Positions 43,103-51,484 of a DNA stretch of 64,000 nt are shown here, piece by piece. The notes under the pieces were generated by a model. It was not told the DNA's origin. It made no database searches and saw nothing but the letters and a program-made list of their open reading frames with translations. The stretch is taken from the NCBI RefSeq assembly GCF_031451695.1, contig NZ_JARWAM010000003.1:303163-367162 (forward strand), written 5' to 3'. Numbering within the stretch: position 1 is the stretch's first letter; every line of letters starts with the position of its first letter. The DNA comes from Franzmannia qiaohouensis. Its GTDB lineage: Bacteria; Pseudomonadota; Gammaproteobacteria; Pseudomonadales; Halomonadaceae. The translations under genes and the position numbers were made by a program.

Positions 43103-44115
43103 GCCAGCCTGCCACCCTCCTCGAACAGCGAGGTCACCAATGGCAGTGGTCGGCGTATGTGCTGTCGGCATGCTTCGACGCAGCGAACAACCTCGCCTTC
43201 GCCCTTGGCGATGGCAGCCTGCGCCTGCTACCCGCCGGGAGCCAGCAAGCGCCCCAGCGTGTCGAGGTGCACGAGGGCATGGCGCTGAGCATGGCCGCCG
43301 CACCGGGCGAGGGTTTCGTGAGCGGAGGCGACGATGGCCGCTGCGTGCGGGTCGCCGTGGATGACACGCTGCACGACCTCGCCACCTTCCCGGGGCGCTG
43401 GGTCGACCATGTCGCCAGCCACTCCAACGGGGTGGTCGCCTGCTCCGAAGGCAAGCGCCTGCATCTCTACGCCGAGGGCCGCGACGAGATCGTGCGCGAG
43501 TTTCCCAGTACGGTGGGAGGCATCTGCTTCTCGCCGGACGGCTACCGGATCGCGGTGGCACACTATGGCGGCGTGACCCTATGCGCCACACGCTCCGCCG
43601 ATGCCACGCCGGTGCCGCTGGCATGCCCGGGCTCGCACCTGTCGGTGACGTGGAGCCCCAACGCACGCTTCGTGCTCTCGGCCATGCAGGAGGATTGCCT
43701 TCGCGGCTGGCGGCTGGAAGATAATGACGACCTTGTCATGAGCGGCTACGCCACCAAGGTAAAATCCTGGTCGTGGTTCAATGGCGGACGCTACCTGGCC
43801 ACCAGCGGCTCGAACTGCGCCCCCTGCTGGCCATTCAAAGGCCGCAAGGGCCCCAGAGGATGCGCCCCGGAGACGCCCGGCGACAACCAGAGTGCACTGG
43901 TCACGGCCGTGGCGGGGGATCCAGCACACCCCATTCTCGGGATCGGCTACGATGACGGCCAGGTCACCGTGGCTGACATCCAGAGCGGCCAGGAAGTCAT
44001 CATCAAACCGCCGGGAGACGGCGCCGTCACGAGCATGGCCTGGTCGCCCAATGGCGCCTGGCTCGCCTTCGGCACCGACGCGGGCTTCGCGGGGCTGTTT
44101 CCCGTATCTGGCTAA
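43099..44115 (+). CDS. WD40-repeat protein, COG0523 partner
   Basis: 338 residues with about six WD40 blades, for example GGICFSPDGYRIAVAHYGGV, LSVTWSPNARFVLSAM and SMAWSPNGAWLAFGTDAGF. No enzyme domain or signal peptide. ATGA overlap with the COG0523 gene. WD40 proteins follow COG0523 genes in zinc loci of other proteobacteria; it may bring client proteins to the chaperone, which is an inference. Confidence 0.84.
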   Translation: MSQPATLLEQRGHQWQWSAYVLSACFDAANNLAFALGDGSLRLLPAGSQQAPQRVEVHEGMALSMAAAPGEGFVSGGDDGRCVRVAVDDTLHDLATFPGRWVDHVASHSNGVVACSEGKRLHLYAEGRDEIVREFPSTVGGICFSPDGYRIAVAHYGGVTLCATRSADATPVPLACPGSHLSVTWSPNARFVLSAMQEDCLRGWRLEDNDDLVMSGYATKVKSWSWFNGGRYLATSGSNCAPCWPFKGRKGPRGCAPETPGDNQSALVTAVAGDPAHPILGIGYDDGQVTVADIQSGQEVIIKPPGDGAVTSMAWSPNGAWLAFGTDAGFAGLFPVSG

Positions 44116-44131
44116 CCGCACAGGAGACGCA

Positions 44132-44497
44132 ATGATCGCCAAGCGCGAACGCAGCAAGATAGAGCGACGATTGAGCGCTGCCCTGACCCACGCCTGTGAG
44201 CAGGCCAAGCCCCAACTGCCCGGCTTCTGCTGGCTGACCCACGAGGTCGATTACCAGCGCTTTCCCGAGAGCCTGGTGGTCACCTGGGTGTTCGATACCC
44301 ACCCCCACCTGGCGAATGCGCTCAAGGGCGAGGCGCGACGCTGCATCAATGACCTGACCGCCGAAGCGCTGGTTGATGCCGGCGTGGATGTCGGTGACGC
44401 CGCAAAGCACCTCGACCTCGACAGCGAAGAGGCGTGCCAGCGGGAGCACGGCGGCGACTGGCAGCGGCGCCTACGCACCAAGCCGACGAGGCACTGA
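44132..44497 (+). CDS. conserved hypothetical protein (121 aa)
   Basis: ATG at 44132 behind CAGGAG. The product (MIAKRERSKIERRLSAALTH, then FCWLTHEVDYQRFPESLVVT) is an alpha/beta soluble protein of a family found widely in Halomonas and Pseudomonas without known role. The long frame starting at 43781 is a shadow of the WD40 gene for its first half. Third gene of the zinc-linked cluster. Confidence 0.65.
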   Translation: MIAKRERSKIERRLSAALTHACEQAKPQLPGFCWLTHEVDYQRFPESLVVTWVFDTHPHLANALKGEARRCINDLTAEALVDAGVDVGDAAKHLDLDSEEACQREHGGDWQRRLRTKPTRH

Positions 44498-44683
44498 ATG
44501 GCCAAGAAGATCGAAAACCCCTGTGTCTCGGTATGCCAGCTATCGGGAGGCCTGTGCGTGGGCTGCGGCCGCACGGTTGAGGAGATACGCCAGTGGAAAG
44601 CCATGAAGCGGCCGGAGAAGATGAAAACAGTGAAACGCGCCGATGAACGCCTGAAGAAGATCCCGCCCCCGCCAAGCCGATAA
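44498..44683 (+). CDS. DUF1289 small Cys-rich protein
   Basis: 61 residues with four Cys in the DUF1289 pattern: NPCVSVCQLSGGLCVGCGRT. Probably a zinc or Fe-S binding finger. Starts directly after the stop of the previous gene. Function unknown. Confidence 0.83.
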   Translation: MAKKIENPCVSVCQLSGGLCVGCGRTVEEIRQWKAMKRPEKMKTVKRADERLKKIPPPPSR

Positions 44684-44815
44684 CAGAATCGGAGGGTGGG
44701 TCAGCGCACCGACACGGGCCCTGGACCAGGGTACAGTAGGCTTACTCTGCGTCCCGATGATTCTCATGAACCATCACCGGGGCGAAGCCCGAAGTAGCCA
44801 GGAGTACCAGACACA

Positions 44816-45115
44816 ATGTCGAATAACCCGATGAACATGATGTTCGCATGGATGAAGATCGCATCTTCCTACAACCAGATGGTGCTTTCATCCGCTGAGG
44901 TGATCGCCCGTCGCACCATGCTGATAGCCAGCGGCACCATGACCGTGCCCGATGCCATGAGCATGATGATGGAGAAAGGCACGATCTACGCCACCGCGAG
45001 CGAACGTGCGGCAGTCGCCATGGCCAGCGGCGCCGATCCCGCCAGGATCACCGCCGCGGCGCTGAAACCCTACAGCACCAAGACCCAATCGAACGTGCGC
45101 AAGCTGCGCGGCTGA
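44816..45115 (+). CDS. Met-rich small protein, phasin-like
   Basis: 99 residues, predicted all helix, with an unusual amount of Met (for instance NPMNMMFAWMKI and DAMSMMMEKG) and the tail KTQSNVRKLRG. Resembles small granule-associated or polyhydroxyalkanoate-region proteins of Halomonas, but no motif proves it. Has its own strong terminator. Confidence 0.55.
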   Translation: MSNNPMNMMFAWMKIASSYNQMVLSSAEVIARRTMLIASGTMTVPDAMSMMMEKGTIYATASERAAVAMASGADPARITAAALKPYSTKTQSNVRKLRG

Positions 45116-45146
45116 ACGAAGCCAGTCCTCAAACGGCAGTCGCTAG

Positions 45147-45187
45147 CCGCCACCCGGAGTGATCCGGCAGTGGCGGTTTTTATGTTT
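45147..45187 (+). terminator. strong terminator after the Met-rich gene
   Basis: CCGCCAC (45147-45153) pairs with GTGGCGG (45170-45176), with an inner CCGG/CCGG, then TTTTTATGTTTT. Confidence 0.85.
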
Positions 45188-45228
45188 TGGGCCCGGCACG
45201 CAAGCTCGAGCTTAGCGCCCTCTCCTCC

Positions 45229-45843
45229 TCAAGGCCGCCGCATGGCGGCGACCAGGGCGCTCGCCCCGATCAGACTGCCGGCACCGGTGCGGTGCAGGAT
45301 GCGGCGCAACCGAGCGCTCAGCACTCGGCCGCCGCTGGTGGCCAAGAAGGTGAAGGCGAGATCGCTGAGCACGCCGAGGGCCAGAAATGTCGAGAACAGG
45401 ATCGCCAGCTGCGGCAGCAAAGGCTGGCTGGGCGCCACGAACTGCGGCATGAAGGCCATGAAGAAAGCCAGGCTCTTGGGATTCAGTGCAGTGACCAGAA
45501 ACGCCTTGGCGGTGCCGAGACGAATATCCGCCCCCGTAGGCTGCAGCTCGCCCAGTTGGCCGGCCTCGCGCCACATCTTGATGCCCAGGTAGAGCAGATA
45601 GGCAGCCCCGAGCCATTTGAAGAGCTGGAACAGCTCGGCGGACGCCATCAGCAGCGCACCGACCCCGGCGAACGACAGAGTCATGGCCAGCAAATCCCCC
45701 AGGAAGAAGCCGGGAAGCATCGCCAGGGCCGCGCGTCGCCCGCGGTTGACCCCGGTGGTGACCAGCAGCGCCACGGCGGGGCCGGGCGAAACGATGATCA
45801 GCAGGGAGGCCAAGCAGAAGGAGAGCCACAGTTCCAGCGGCAT
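45229..45843 (-). CDS. LysE-family exporter
   Basis: 204 residues with six membrane helices; SPGPAVALLVTTGVNRGRRA in the first loop is the family signature, and TALNPKSLAFFMAFMPQF the second. Exports amino acids or related metabolites (RhtB/LysE type). Convergent with the Met-rich gene. Confidence 0.86.
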   Translation of the reverse strand: MPLELWLSFCLASLLIIVSPGPAVALLVTTGVNRGRRAALAMLPGFFLGDLLAMTLSFAGVGALLMASAELFQLFKWLGAAYLLYLGIKMWREAGQLGELQPTGADIRLGTAKAFLVTALNPKSLAFFMAFMPQFVAPSQPLLPQLAILFSTFLALGVLSDLAFTFLATSGGRVLSARLRRILHRTGAGSLIGASALVAAMRRP

Positions 45844-45978
45844 AGTGCGTTCCTCGAGTGAGCATGTCGATGACGTTCAGCACATACTCAATAAAGCATC
45901 CCCGCCGCCGCCTGTAAAAGCAACACGGCCAGCGCCTCGAGCTAGAGGAAGCGGCCGGCACTATTTCCGTGAGCTCGG

Positions 45979-46309
45979 CTAGCGCGTCTCCAGCAGCGCA
46001 TCGACCAGATCGGCCAGGCTTGCCTCACAGCGCGCCTGGGGCGCCCGTGTTTCATCCCCCGAGCGGTATTTCCCCGAGCGGATCAGGCAGGCCTGCAGGC
46101 CAATATCCATGGCGGCGACTACGTCGCACTCCACATCGTCGCCCACCATCAACGCCTCATCGGATGCGACGCCAACCTCGTCGAGCACGGCATGAAAGAA
46201 GTCGCCGGAGGGTTTGCCAAGCACCTTGGCCTCAATGCCGGCGTTGTACTCCAAGGCGCGTACGAACGAACCCGCGTCCAGGTGCAGGGAACCCGCGCTG
46301 TCAAACTAA
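45979..46309 (-). pseudogene. HAD-IIA phosphatase, 3' fragment
   Basis: The open frame (GSLHLDAGSFVRALEYNAG, KVLGKPSGDFF, EALMVGDDVECDVVAA, ACLIRSGKY) is the C-terminal third of a NagD/LHPP-type phosphatase, with the motif-IV GDDVECD pair. The catalytic DxD half is gone and the frame is closed by TAG at about 46312, 18 bases from the next gene. Confidence 0.75.
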
Positions 46310-46327
46310 GCCCGACGGCTTATGAAC

Positions 46328-46879
46328 TCAGCGATCCGCAGCATCATCCCGGTCGCTTCTCTCGGGTGCCGATGAGGCCCGCGTGGTGACATTGTTGATC
46401 AGCTGCGGCACGAAACGCTCCGAGAAGCCCGCCACGAATGACCAGAACAGCAGCTTGGCCAGGTCCGGCCCGGAGCTGGGGTAGGTTTCCCGAAAGATGC
46501 TGAGCATGAAGTCGTCACCTGACGTCCTCGTGTCATGTGCCGGGAAAGAGAACTGGGGAAAGAGATCTCCGGAAACAATGCCGGACAGGAACACCAGGTA
46601 GAGCACCAGTGCAAAGACACCGCCGAAGATCGGCACCAGCAGGATCTGAAACAGTGAGGCATCCAGCAACGCCAGCTCTTCATCGGTGACCGTGTTCAAA
46701 CGCTGCTGAATACTGACGAAACCGCCGATGATGCCGCACAGGGGAACGGCCCAGGTCACCAGAAACCGCTGATTGAAGAAAAAGGTCAGCGCGAAGATGG
46801 CGCCCAGCACGGCAACCGCGATGGTCGTCATGATGATCAGGCGCTTGGTGATGGAATGGATATGCCGGATGCGCTCCAT
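46328..46879 (-). CDS. membrane protein of unknown family (183 aa)
   Basis: From MERIRHIHS at 46879 behind AGGGG. Three or four membrane helices (LIIMTTIAVAVLGAIFALTF, VPLCGIIGGFVSIQQRL, VPIFGGVFALVLYLVFL, and FWSFVAGFSERFVPQLI). The conserved GFSERF-type ending resembles a family of predicted stress-membrane proteins, without assigned function. Confidence 0.68.
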   Translation of the reverse strand: MERIRHIHSITKRLIIMTTIAVAVLGAIFALTFFFNQRFLVTWAVPLCGIIGGFVSIQQRLNTVTDEELALLDASLFQILLVPIFGGVFALVLYLVFLSGIVSGDLFPQFSFPAHDTRTSGDDFMLSIFRETYPSSGPDLAKLLFWSFVAGFSERFVPQLINNVTTRASSAPERSDRDDAADR

Positions 46880-47120
46880 GGTGTGGCCCCTGCCCCGCGA
46901 TCGCCCGGCGGCCGCCTGCTTCCAACGCAACCCCGCGAGCATGCTCCTCAACCTGGATACCGGCCTCCCTTCCTCTACTCACGATAGTCGACCTCCCCAC
47001 CACTCACCATCCAGGCGGCGTGCTGCCTTCCGGCGGCCTCTTGGTGAGAAGCCAAGGCCAAGAGATATCTGGCATCCTGATGGGGAATATTCATTGCAGG
47101 GCGTTACCGATGTGGACGAT

Positions 47121-47639
47121 ATGATCGAACGGGCCGGCCTATTCAGCAGGGCCGCACATCAAGCCGTTGGGCAGCAGCGCAAGTACACCGGCGAGCCCTA
47201 CTGGCAACACCCGGTGGCTGTTGCAGAAACCGTGTCAGCCGTGGAGATGGCGACACCCGAGATGATCGCCGCCGCCCTCCTGCACGACGTGCTCGAGGAT
47301 ACTGCCGTGACAGCCCTGGACATCGAGGAGTGCTTCGGCCAGCAGGTCGCCACCCTGGTGCAGGAGCTGACGGATCAATTCATCGATCCGGAAATCGGCA
47401 ACCGCGCACACCGCAAGGCGTTGGAGCGCGACAGGCTGGCGCAGATCTCCCCCGAGGCTCAGACCATCAAGTACGCCGGCCTGATCGACAACACCACCAG
47501 CATCGTCGCGCGGGACCGCGGCTTCGCCCAGGTCTACCTGGCCGAGAAGCGCCTGCTCCTCGGAGTGATGACAGCGGGTGACCAGGCGCTGAGGCGCCAG
47601 GCATGGCGCGTGTTGGAGGAAGCCGAGGCGAAGATATAA
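47121..47639 (+). CDS. HD-domain (p)ppGpp hydrolase-like protein
   Basis: 172 residues carrying only the RelA/SpoT-type HD domain: RKYTGEPYWQHPVAVAETV, the metal pair LLHDVLEDT, and later IKYAGLIDNTTS. No synthetase or TGS domain, like MESH1-type small hydrolases. ATG at 47121; GTG at 47112 is an alternative. The frame is open far upstream but that is non-coding. Family function: removal of ppGpp or related pyrophosphate. Confidence 0.82.
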   Translation: MIERAGLFSRAAHQAVGQQRKYTGEPYWQHPVAVAETVSAVEMATPEMIAAALLHDVLEDTAVTALDIEECFGQQVATLVQELTDQFIDPEIGNRAHRKALERDRLAQISPEAQTIKYAGLIDNTTSIVARDRGFAQVYLAEKRLLLGVMTAGDQALRRQAWRVLEEAEAKI

Positions 47640-47690
47640 TGAGCCCCTCGTTACCGTTCCCGAAAGACCGGCAAGAGCGACCACGCAAGA

Positions 47691-47806
47691 GTTACCGATC
47701 GGTAATTTTTCCTGCAAATCGAGCCTTGATCACCTCGATAATTACCGATCGGTAATCTCTTCATTGCGAATCAGCAAATCCATGCCTAGAATTACCGAAC
47801 GGTAAT
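47691..47806. promoter_or_regulatory. three HipB operators, 50 bp apart
   Basis: GTTACCGATCGGTAAT at 47691-47706, ATTACCGATCGGTAAT at 47741-47756 and ATTACCGAACGGTAAT at 47791-47806. The starts are 50 bp apart both times, near five helical turns. The inner dyad TTACCGATCGGTAA is perfect in two copies and one base off in the third. A further half-site GTTACCG is at 47650. Confidence 0.85.
47764..47792 (+). promoter_or_regulatory. hipB promoter overlapping operator 3
   Basis: TTGCGA (47764-47769) and TAGAAT (47787-47792) are 17 bases apart. The -10 ends on the first bases of the third operator, so a bound repressor would block it. Confidence 0.6.
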
Positions 47807-47822
47807 TACACGCGGATTTGCC

Positions 47823-48086
47823 ATGCCGACCATCGACTCCCCGCCTACCCAGGCCACTACCATTCGCCACAGCGAAGACCTCGGCAAGCTGGTGCGTCAG
47901 CTGCGCGCCGATCAGGGGCTATTGCAGATCGACCTGGCCGGCCTCGCCGGCACCGGCAATCGCTTCATCGTCGACTTGGAGCGGGGCAAGCCTACACTGC
48001 AATTGCAGAAGGTGCTGGATGTACTCGACCTGATGGGGCTCGAGGTGGTGGTACGGCGCAAGGGTGGCCACCGCCATGGCCAGTGA
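47823..48086 (+). CDS. hipB: HipB-type antitoxin/repressor
   Basis: 87 residues with a Cro/CI helix-turn-helix (GKLVRQLRADQGLLQIDLAG, FIVDLERGKPTLQLQKVLDV) as in HipB and y4mF-type antitoxins. It should repress itself at the three operators upstream and neutralise HipA. ATG 47823 lies 16 bases after operator 3. Its last 11 bases overlap the hipA start. Its toxin partner is broken, so today it may act only as a DNA-binding protein. Confidence 0.84.
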   Translation: MPTIDSPPTQATTIRHSEDLGKLVRQLRADQGLLQIDLAGLAGTGNRFIVDLERGKPTLQLQKVLDVLDLMGLEVVVRRKGGHRHGQ

Positions 48087-48480
48087 CGGTACCCTGGCGC
48101 TTTACCACCGCGACAGGCATGTCGGCCGGCTGCATGACACCCAACCGCTTCGCTTCGAGTATGCCCCCGCCTGGCTGGAGCACCCTGAAGCGGTGAGTCT
48201 CTCACCCTCTCTGCCCCTCTCGCAGCAGGTGCACGCAGGCGATGCGGTGCTGGCCTACTTCGAGAACCTGCTGCCGGAAGGCAACCTACGCCGTCAACTA
48301 TAGCTTCGCCACCACACCACTAGCGTATTCGGTCTGCTGACAGCCATCGACGCTACCCTCGCCACCCTGAGCCCCGAGGCGCACCAAGGCACCGAGCAAA
48401 CACTACTGGAGCGACTGCAGCAGCGGCTGTTGCGCAACTGCCACAAGCTGCCAGAGCGGTGGACGGCCGGGGGCGGTTGA
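48076..48480 (+). pseudogene. hipA: hipA, truncated and stop-interrupted
   Basis: Starts MASDGTLALYHRDRHVGRL and gives a normal HipA N-terminal domain to YFENLLPEGNLRRQL, where TAG at 48301-48303 interrupts. The same frame goes on with LRHHTTSVFGLL, as in real HipA (SSTNVFGLL), then a helix LLERLQQRLLRNCHKL that matches only the C-terminal end. The kinase core (ATP loop, catalytic Asp, about 280 residues) is missing. Not a toxin. Confidence 0.82.
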
Positions 48481-48737
48481 ATAGGCCACGGCGGCCGTCA
48501 GGGCAGCACCTACACTGAATGGGCAAGGGCAAGAGCGGGCCCCAGCGCCGCCCACAACAACAAGCTCCATTTTACGCCACCGTAGACGAAGAATACTCTG
48601 CTCCTATAGCCCAATATAGCCACTTCATCTTAATTTTCGACGCATCGCCGATTTTATGACAAGCACTGATAAACTCCGCCCGAAACAGGCGCTGCCCCGC
48701 GGCGCAACCTCGTGTATCCATCGGCAGGGAGATCTTC

Positions 48738-49979
48738 ATGGCTCGCAATATCATCGTTCTTGGTGCCGGCATGGTCGGCGTATCGGTGGCCTGGCATCTG
48801 GCGCGTCGCGGCCATGACGTCACCCTGGTGGACCGCCGCGAGCCGGGCCTCGAGACCTCCTTCGGCAACGCCGGCATCATCCAGCGCGAGGCAGTGCGCC
48901 CCTACGCCTTCCCGCGTGATATCAGCACCCTGCTGCGCGTGATGCCCAACCGCCAGGTGGATATCCGCTACCGCCCCACCGGCATGATGAGCGCGGCGGG
49001 CCCGCTGCTGAACTACTGGCTGAACTCGAGTGGCAAGCGCTACGAGCGCATCGTGACAGAGTGGGCATCACTGATCATGCGCTGCCAGGATGCCCACGCC
49101 CCGATGATCGAGGCCGCCGGCGCCGAGGCGCTGGTGCGTCAGGGCGGCTGGCTGGAGCTTTACCGCACCCGCAAGGCGTTCGAGGAGTGCCAGGAAAAGG
49201 CCAAGGAGAACTACGAGCGCTTCGGGGTCGAGTATGAGGTGCTAGACGCCGAGGCGCTCCACGCCAAGGAGCCGCACCTGGACAAGGGGCTGATCGGCGC
49301 GATCCACTGGACGCAGCCGTGGATGGTCTCGGACCCGGGCGGCCTGGTGCAGGCCTATGCCCGCAGCTTTGCCGAACAGGGCGGCAAGGTGATACAGGCC
49401 AGCGTCGAGGACGTGCTCCAGACCGAGGGCGGCTGGAAGGTCAAGACCAGCGAGGGGCCAATGGAGGCCGACGAGGTGGTGGTGGCCCTGGGGCCCTGGG
49501 CCGGGGATATGCTGGAACGGCTGGGCATGAAGGTGCCGCTGTTCGTCAAGCGCGGCTACCATATGCACTACTCCGCCGAAGAGGGTGCCAAGCTCAACCA
49601 CTGGGTGATGGACGCCGAGAAGGGCTTCCTGCTCGAACCGATGCGCGCCGGGATTCGCCTGACCACCGGCGCCGAGCTGGCCGACCTGGACTCACCGCCC
49701 CAGTACAAGCAGCTGGCCGCCGCCGAGAAGGTGGCACGCAAGCTGTTCCCGCTGGGCAAGCGCCGCGACGGCCAGCCCTGGAAAGGCGCCCGCCCCTGCC
49801 TGCCCGACATGAAACCGGTGATCGGCCCCGCCCCAAACAAGGAAGGCCTGTGGCTCGCCTTCGGCCACGGCCATCAGGGCTTTACCCTGGGCCCCGCCAC
49901 CGGCGAGCTGCTCGCCCAGATGATGGATGGCGAAACGCCCGCAGTGGATATGGCGCCGTTCCGCGTAGATCGCTTTTGA
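48738..49979 (+). CDS. DadA-type D-amino-acid dehydrogenase/FAD oxidase
   Basis: 413 residues: FAD-binding VLGAGMVGVSVAWHLARRGH at the start, ETSFGNAGIIQ as in DadA, and the substrate/flavin end GPAPNKEGLWLAFGHGHQGF. Small subunit-type DAO fold, membrane-associated in the family. Start at ATG 48738 behind AGGGAG. Deaminates D-amino acids or sarcosine-like substrates. A copy of its last 35 codons is found at 52933. Confidence 0.87.
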   Translation: MARNIIVLGAGMVGVSVAWHLARRGHDVTLVDRREPGLETSFGNAGIIQREAVRPYAFPRDISTLLRVMPNRQVDIRYRPTGMMSAAGPLLNYWLNSSGKRYERIVTEWASLIMRCQDAHAPMIEAAGAEALVRQGGWLELYRTRKAFEECQEKAKENYERFGVEYEVLDAEALHAKEPHLDKGLIGAIHWTQPWMVSDPGGLVQAYARSFAEQGGKVIQASVEDVLQTEGGWKVKTSEGPMEADEVVVALGPWAGDMLERLGMKVPLFVKRGYHMHYSAEEGAKLNHWVMDAEKGFLLEPMRAGIRLTTGAELADLDSPPQYKQLAAAEKVARKLFPLGKRRDGQPWKGARPCLPDMKPVIGPAPNKEGLWLAFGHGHQGFTLGPATGELLAQMMDGETPAVDMAPFRVDRF

Positions 49980-50007
49980 AGCTGAAGCCACTACACCACT
50001 ACGAAAC

Positions 50008-50035
50008 CGGGCGCCCTTGAGGCGCCCGTTTTTTC
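50008..50035 (+). terminator. terminator after the DadA-type gene
   Basis: CGGGCGCC-CTTGA-GGCGCCCG followed by TTTTTTCTT. Confidence 0.9.
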
Positions 50036-50256
50036 TTGCCTGGGGTCGCGCATGCCTCAAAAGCCCCAGACTTGACACGAATAGCTCGGCCCTTTACAAG
50101 CTAAAGCCTGTCATGACGACGAACAGCAGCAAGCGGCACTGATCTAAAGAACAACGCTTTATTGAATGAGCAATCCTCCTTTGGCCCGAATGGATTGAAA
50201 TCAAACGATAAAGCAAAGTGCTTATTGTAATACTGTTTCTGCCAAGGAGTTTACCG

Positions 50257-50814
50257 ATGAGCCCTACGACATTCACGCAAACCGCAGTTTTGCTGGCGGT
50301 GCTTTCCATCGCTTCGGCGACCTATGCCGATGATGCCGAACAAGCCGGCAATGGGGCCTCTGAAACGTCCGTGACCGGGGGACAGGAAGTAGCTGGAGAC
50401 GAGGCAGCGGCGGCTCCGCTCGTTGTCGACATTCCCGGTGAGAGCGGTGCGACTGTCACGATTGAATTGACCTCGATGGAGGTCGTCGGGGAATTGCTGC
50501 GGCTCGGCATAACCTTCACGCCGGAATGGCAGATGGAGCCGTTTTCCGGCCGTGACGCCGATCTCTCACAAGTGCTGGGCGCAAATCTGCAGAACCCTGT
50601 CAGTGCGCGACTCATCGACCCGACCAATCTTCTTGAGTATCAGCAGGTTACCGGTGGTGCTCGTGAGAGAGTCCCCATGACTGAAGGCACTCCCAGGACG
50701 GTGTATTTCTATTTCGGAACGCCGGTCGAAGAGATGGAGAGCTTCGATCTCTATATTGAGGCCGGACAGGTCGCTTTGCCACCGCTCACCGATGTCCCCT
50801 ATCAGGTCGAATAA
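50257..50814 (+). CDS. secreted protein, OmpA-gene partner
   Basis: 185 residues from MSPTTF at 50257 behind AAGGAG. Signal peptide (LAVLSIASATYA), a short Gly/Glu/Ala-rich linker and a beta-rich domain (ATVTIELTSMEVVGELLRLG). No enzyme motif. Stop and the OmpA ATG overlap as TAATG, so they are translated together. An upstream sigma70-type promoter is TTGACA (50072) and TACAAG (50095), 17 bases apart. Confidence 0.7.
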   Translation: MSPTTFTQTAVLLAVLSIASATYADDAEQAGNGASETSVTGGQEVAGDEAAAAPLVVDIPGESGATVTIELTSMEVVGELLRLGITFTPEWQMEPFSGRDADLSQVLGANLQNPVSARLIDPTNLLEYQQVTGGARERVPMTEGTPRTVYFYFGTPVEEMESFDLYIEAGQVALPPLTDVPYQVE

Positions 50815-51416
50815 TGTTATATCACACAGCCAAGTTGCTGCTTGTAGCGCTTATTGCCATGTCGCCCCAGACACAGGCGATCGCCGAAGACGTCGACCTT
50901 CTTGACGAGACGGATGTGCCGGACAGCGCCGAGATTGCCGCCTCGATCTCCTCGTTGGCCATCGATATCCGCAGGATTGAGATCCCCCCGCCGGCCCGTC
51001 TCGAGATTCCCGCTCCTCGCAGTCTCAGGGTGGATGTCGAAGATGATGACCAGACAACGATCACGCTGAGCGCGGATGTGTTGTTCGCCTTCGATGAGGA
51101 TGCCCTCAACGCCAGATCGGAGCAGATCGTCCAGACCATCGCCGATGAGAAGCTGCTGGACACGGAAGGACCGATCCAAGTGGTCGGTCATACGGATTCC
51201 ATAGGCGATGACGCGTACAATCAGGGTCTCTCGGAGCGGCGCGCCGCAGCGGTTGCCGCAGCATTGCGCGAAGTCCTGGGGGCATCGCGCGAGATCGAGG
51301 AAGACGGGCGAAGCTTCCACGAGCCTGTTGCCGAAAACACTCTTCCGAACGGAGACGACAACCCCGAAGGGCGCACGCAGAACCGGCGCGTTGAAATCAT
51401 CTTCGACAAAGAGTGA
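50814..51416 (+). CDS. OmpA-family peptidoglycan-binding protein
   Basis: 200 residues. Signal peptide (LLLVALIAMSPQTQAIA) and a C-terminal OmpA-like domain: ADVLFAFDEDALNARSEQIV, VVGHTDSIGDDAYNQGLSER, and the end EGRTQNRRVEIIF with the two Arg that bind diaminopimelate. No beta-barrel, so periplasmic rather than outer-membrane. Works with the preceding protein. Confidence 0.86.
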   Translation: MLYHTAKLLLVALIAMSPQTQAIAEDVDLLDETDVPDSAEIAASISSLAIDIRRIEIPPPARLEIPAPRSLRVDVEDDDQTTITLSADVLFAFDEDALNARSEQIVQTIADEKLLDTEGPIQVVGHTDSIGDDAYNQGLSERRAAAVAAALREVLGASREIEEDGRSFHEPVAENTLPNGDDNPEGRTQNRRVEIIFDKE

Positions 51417-51437
51417 CCTGCCCGGCTGCTTGACCCA

Positions 51438-51457
51438 GACCCTGTTGATGTAGGGTC
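51438..51457. terminator. short stem-loop between convergent genes
   Basis: GACCCT-GTTGATGT-AGGGTC lies between the OmpA and SixA-CHAD gene ends. No T-tract. Confidence 0.35.
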
Positions 51458-51484
51458 CCGGATGATCGGCGGCGCGGCTGCGGT

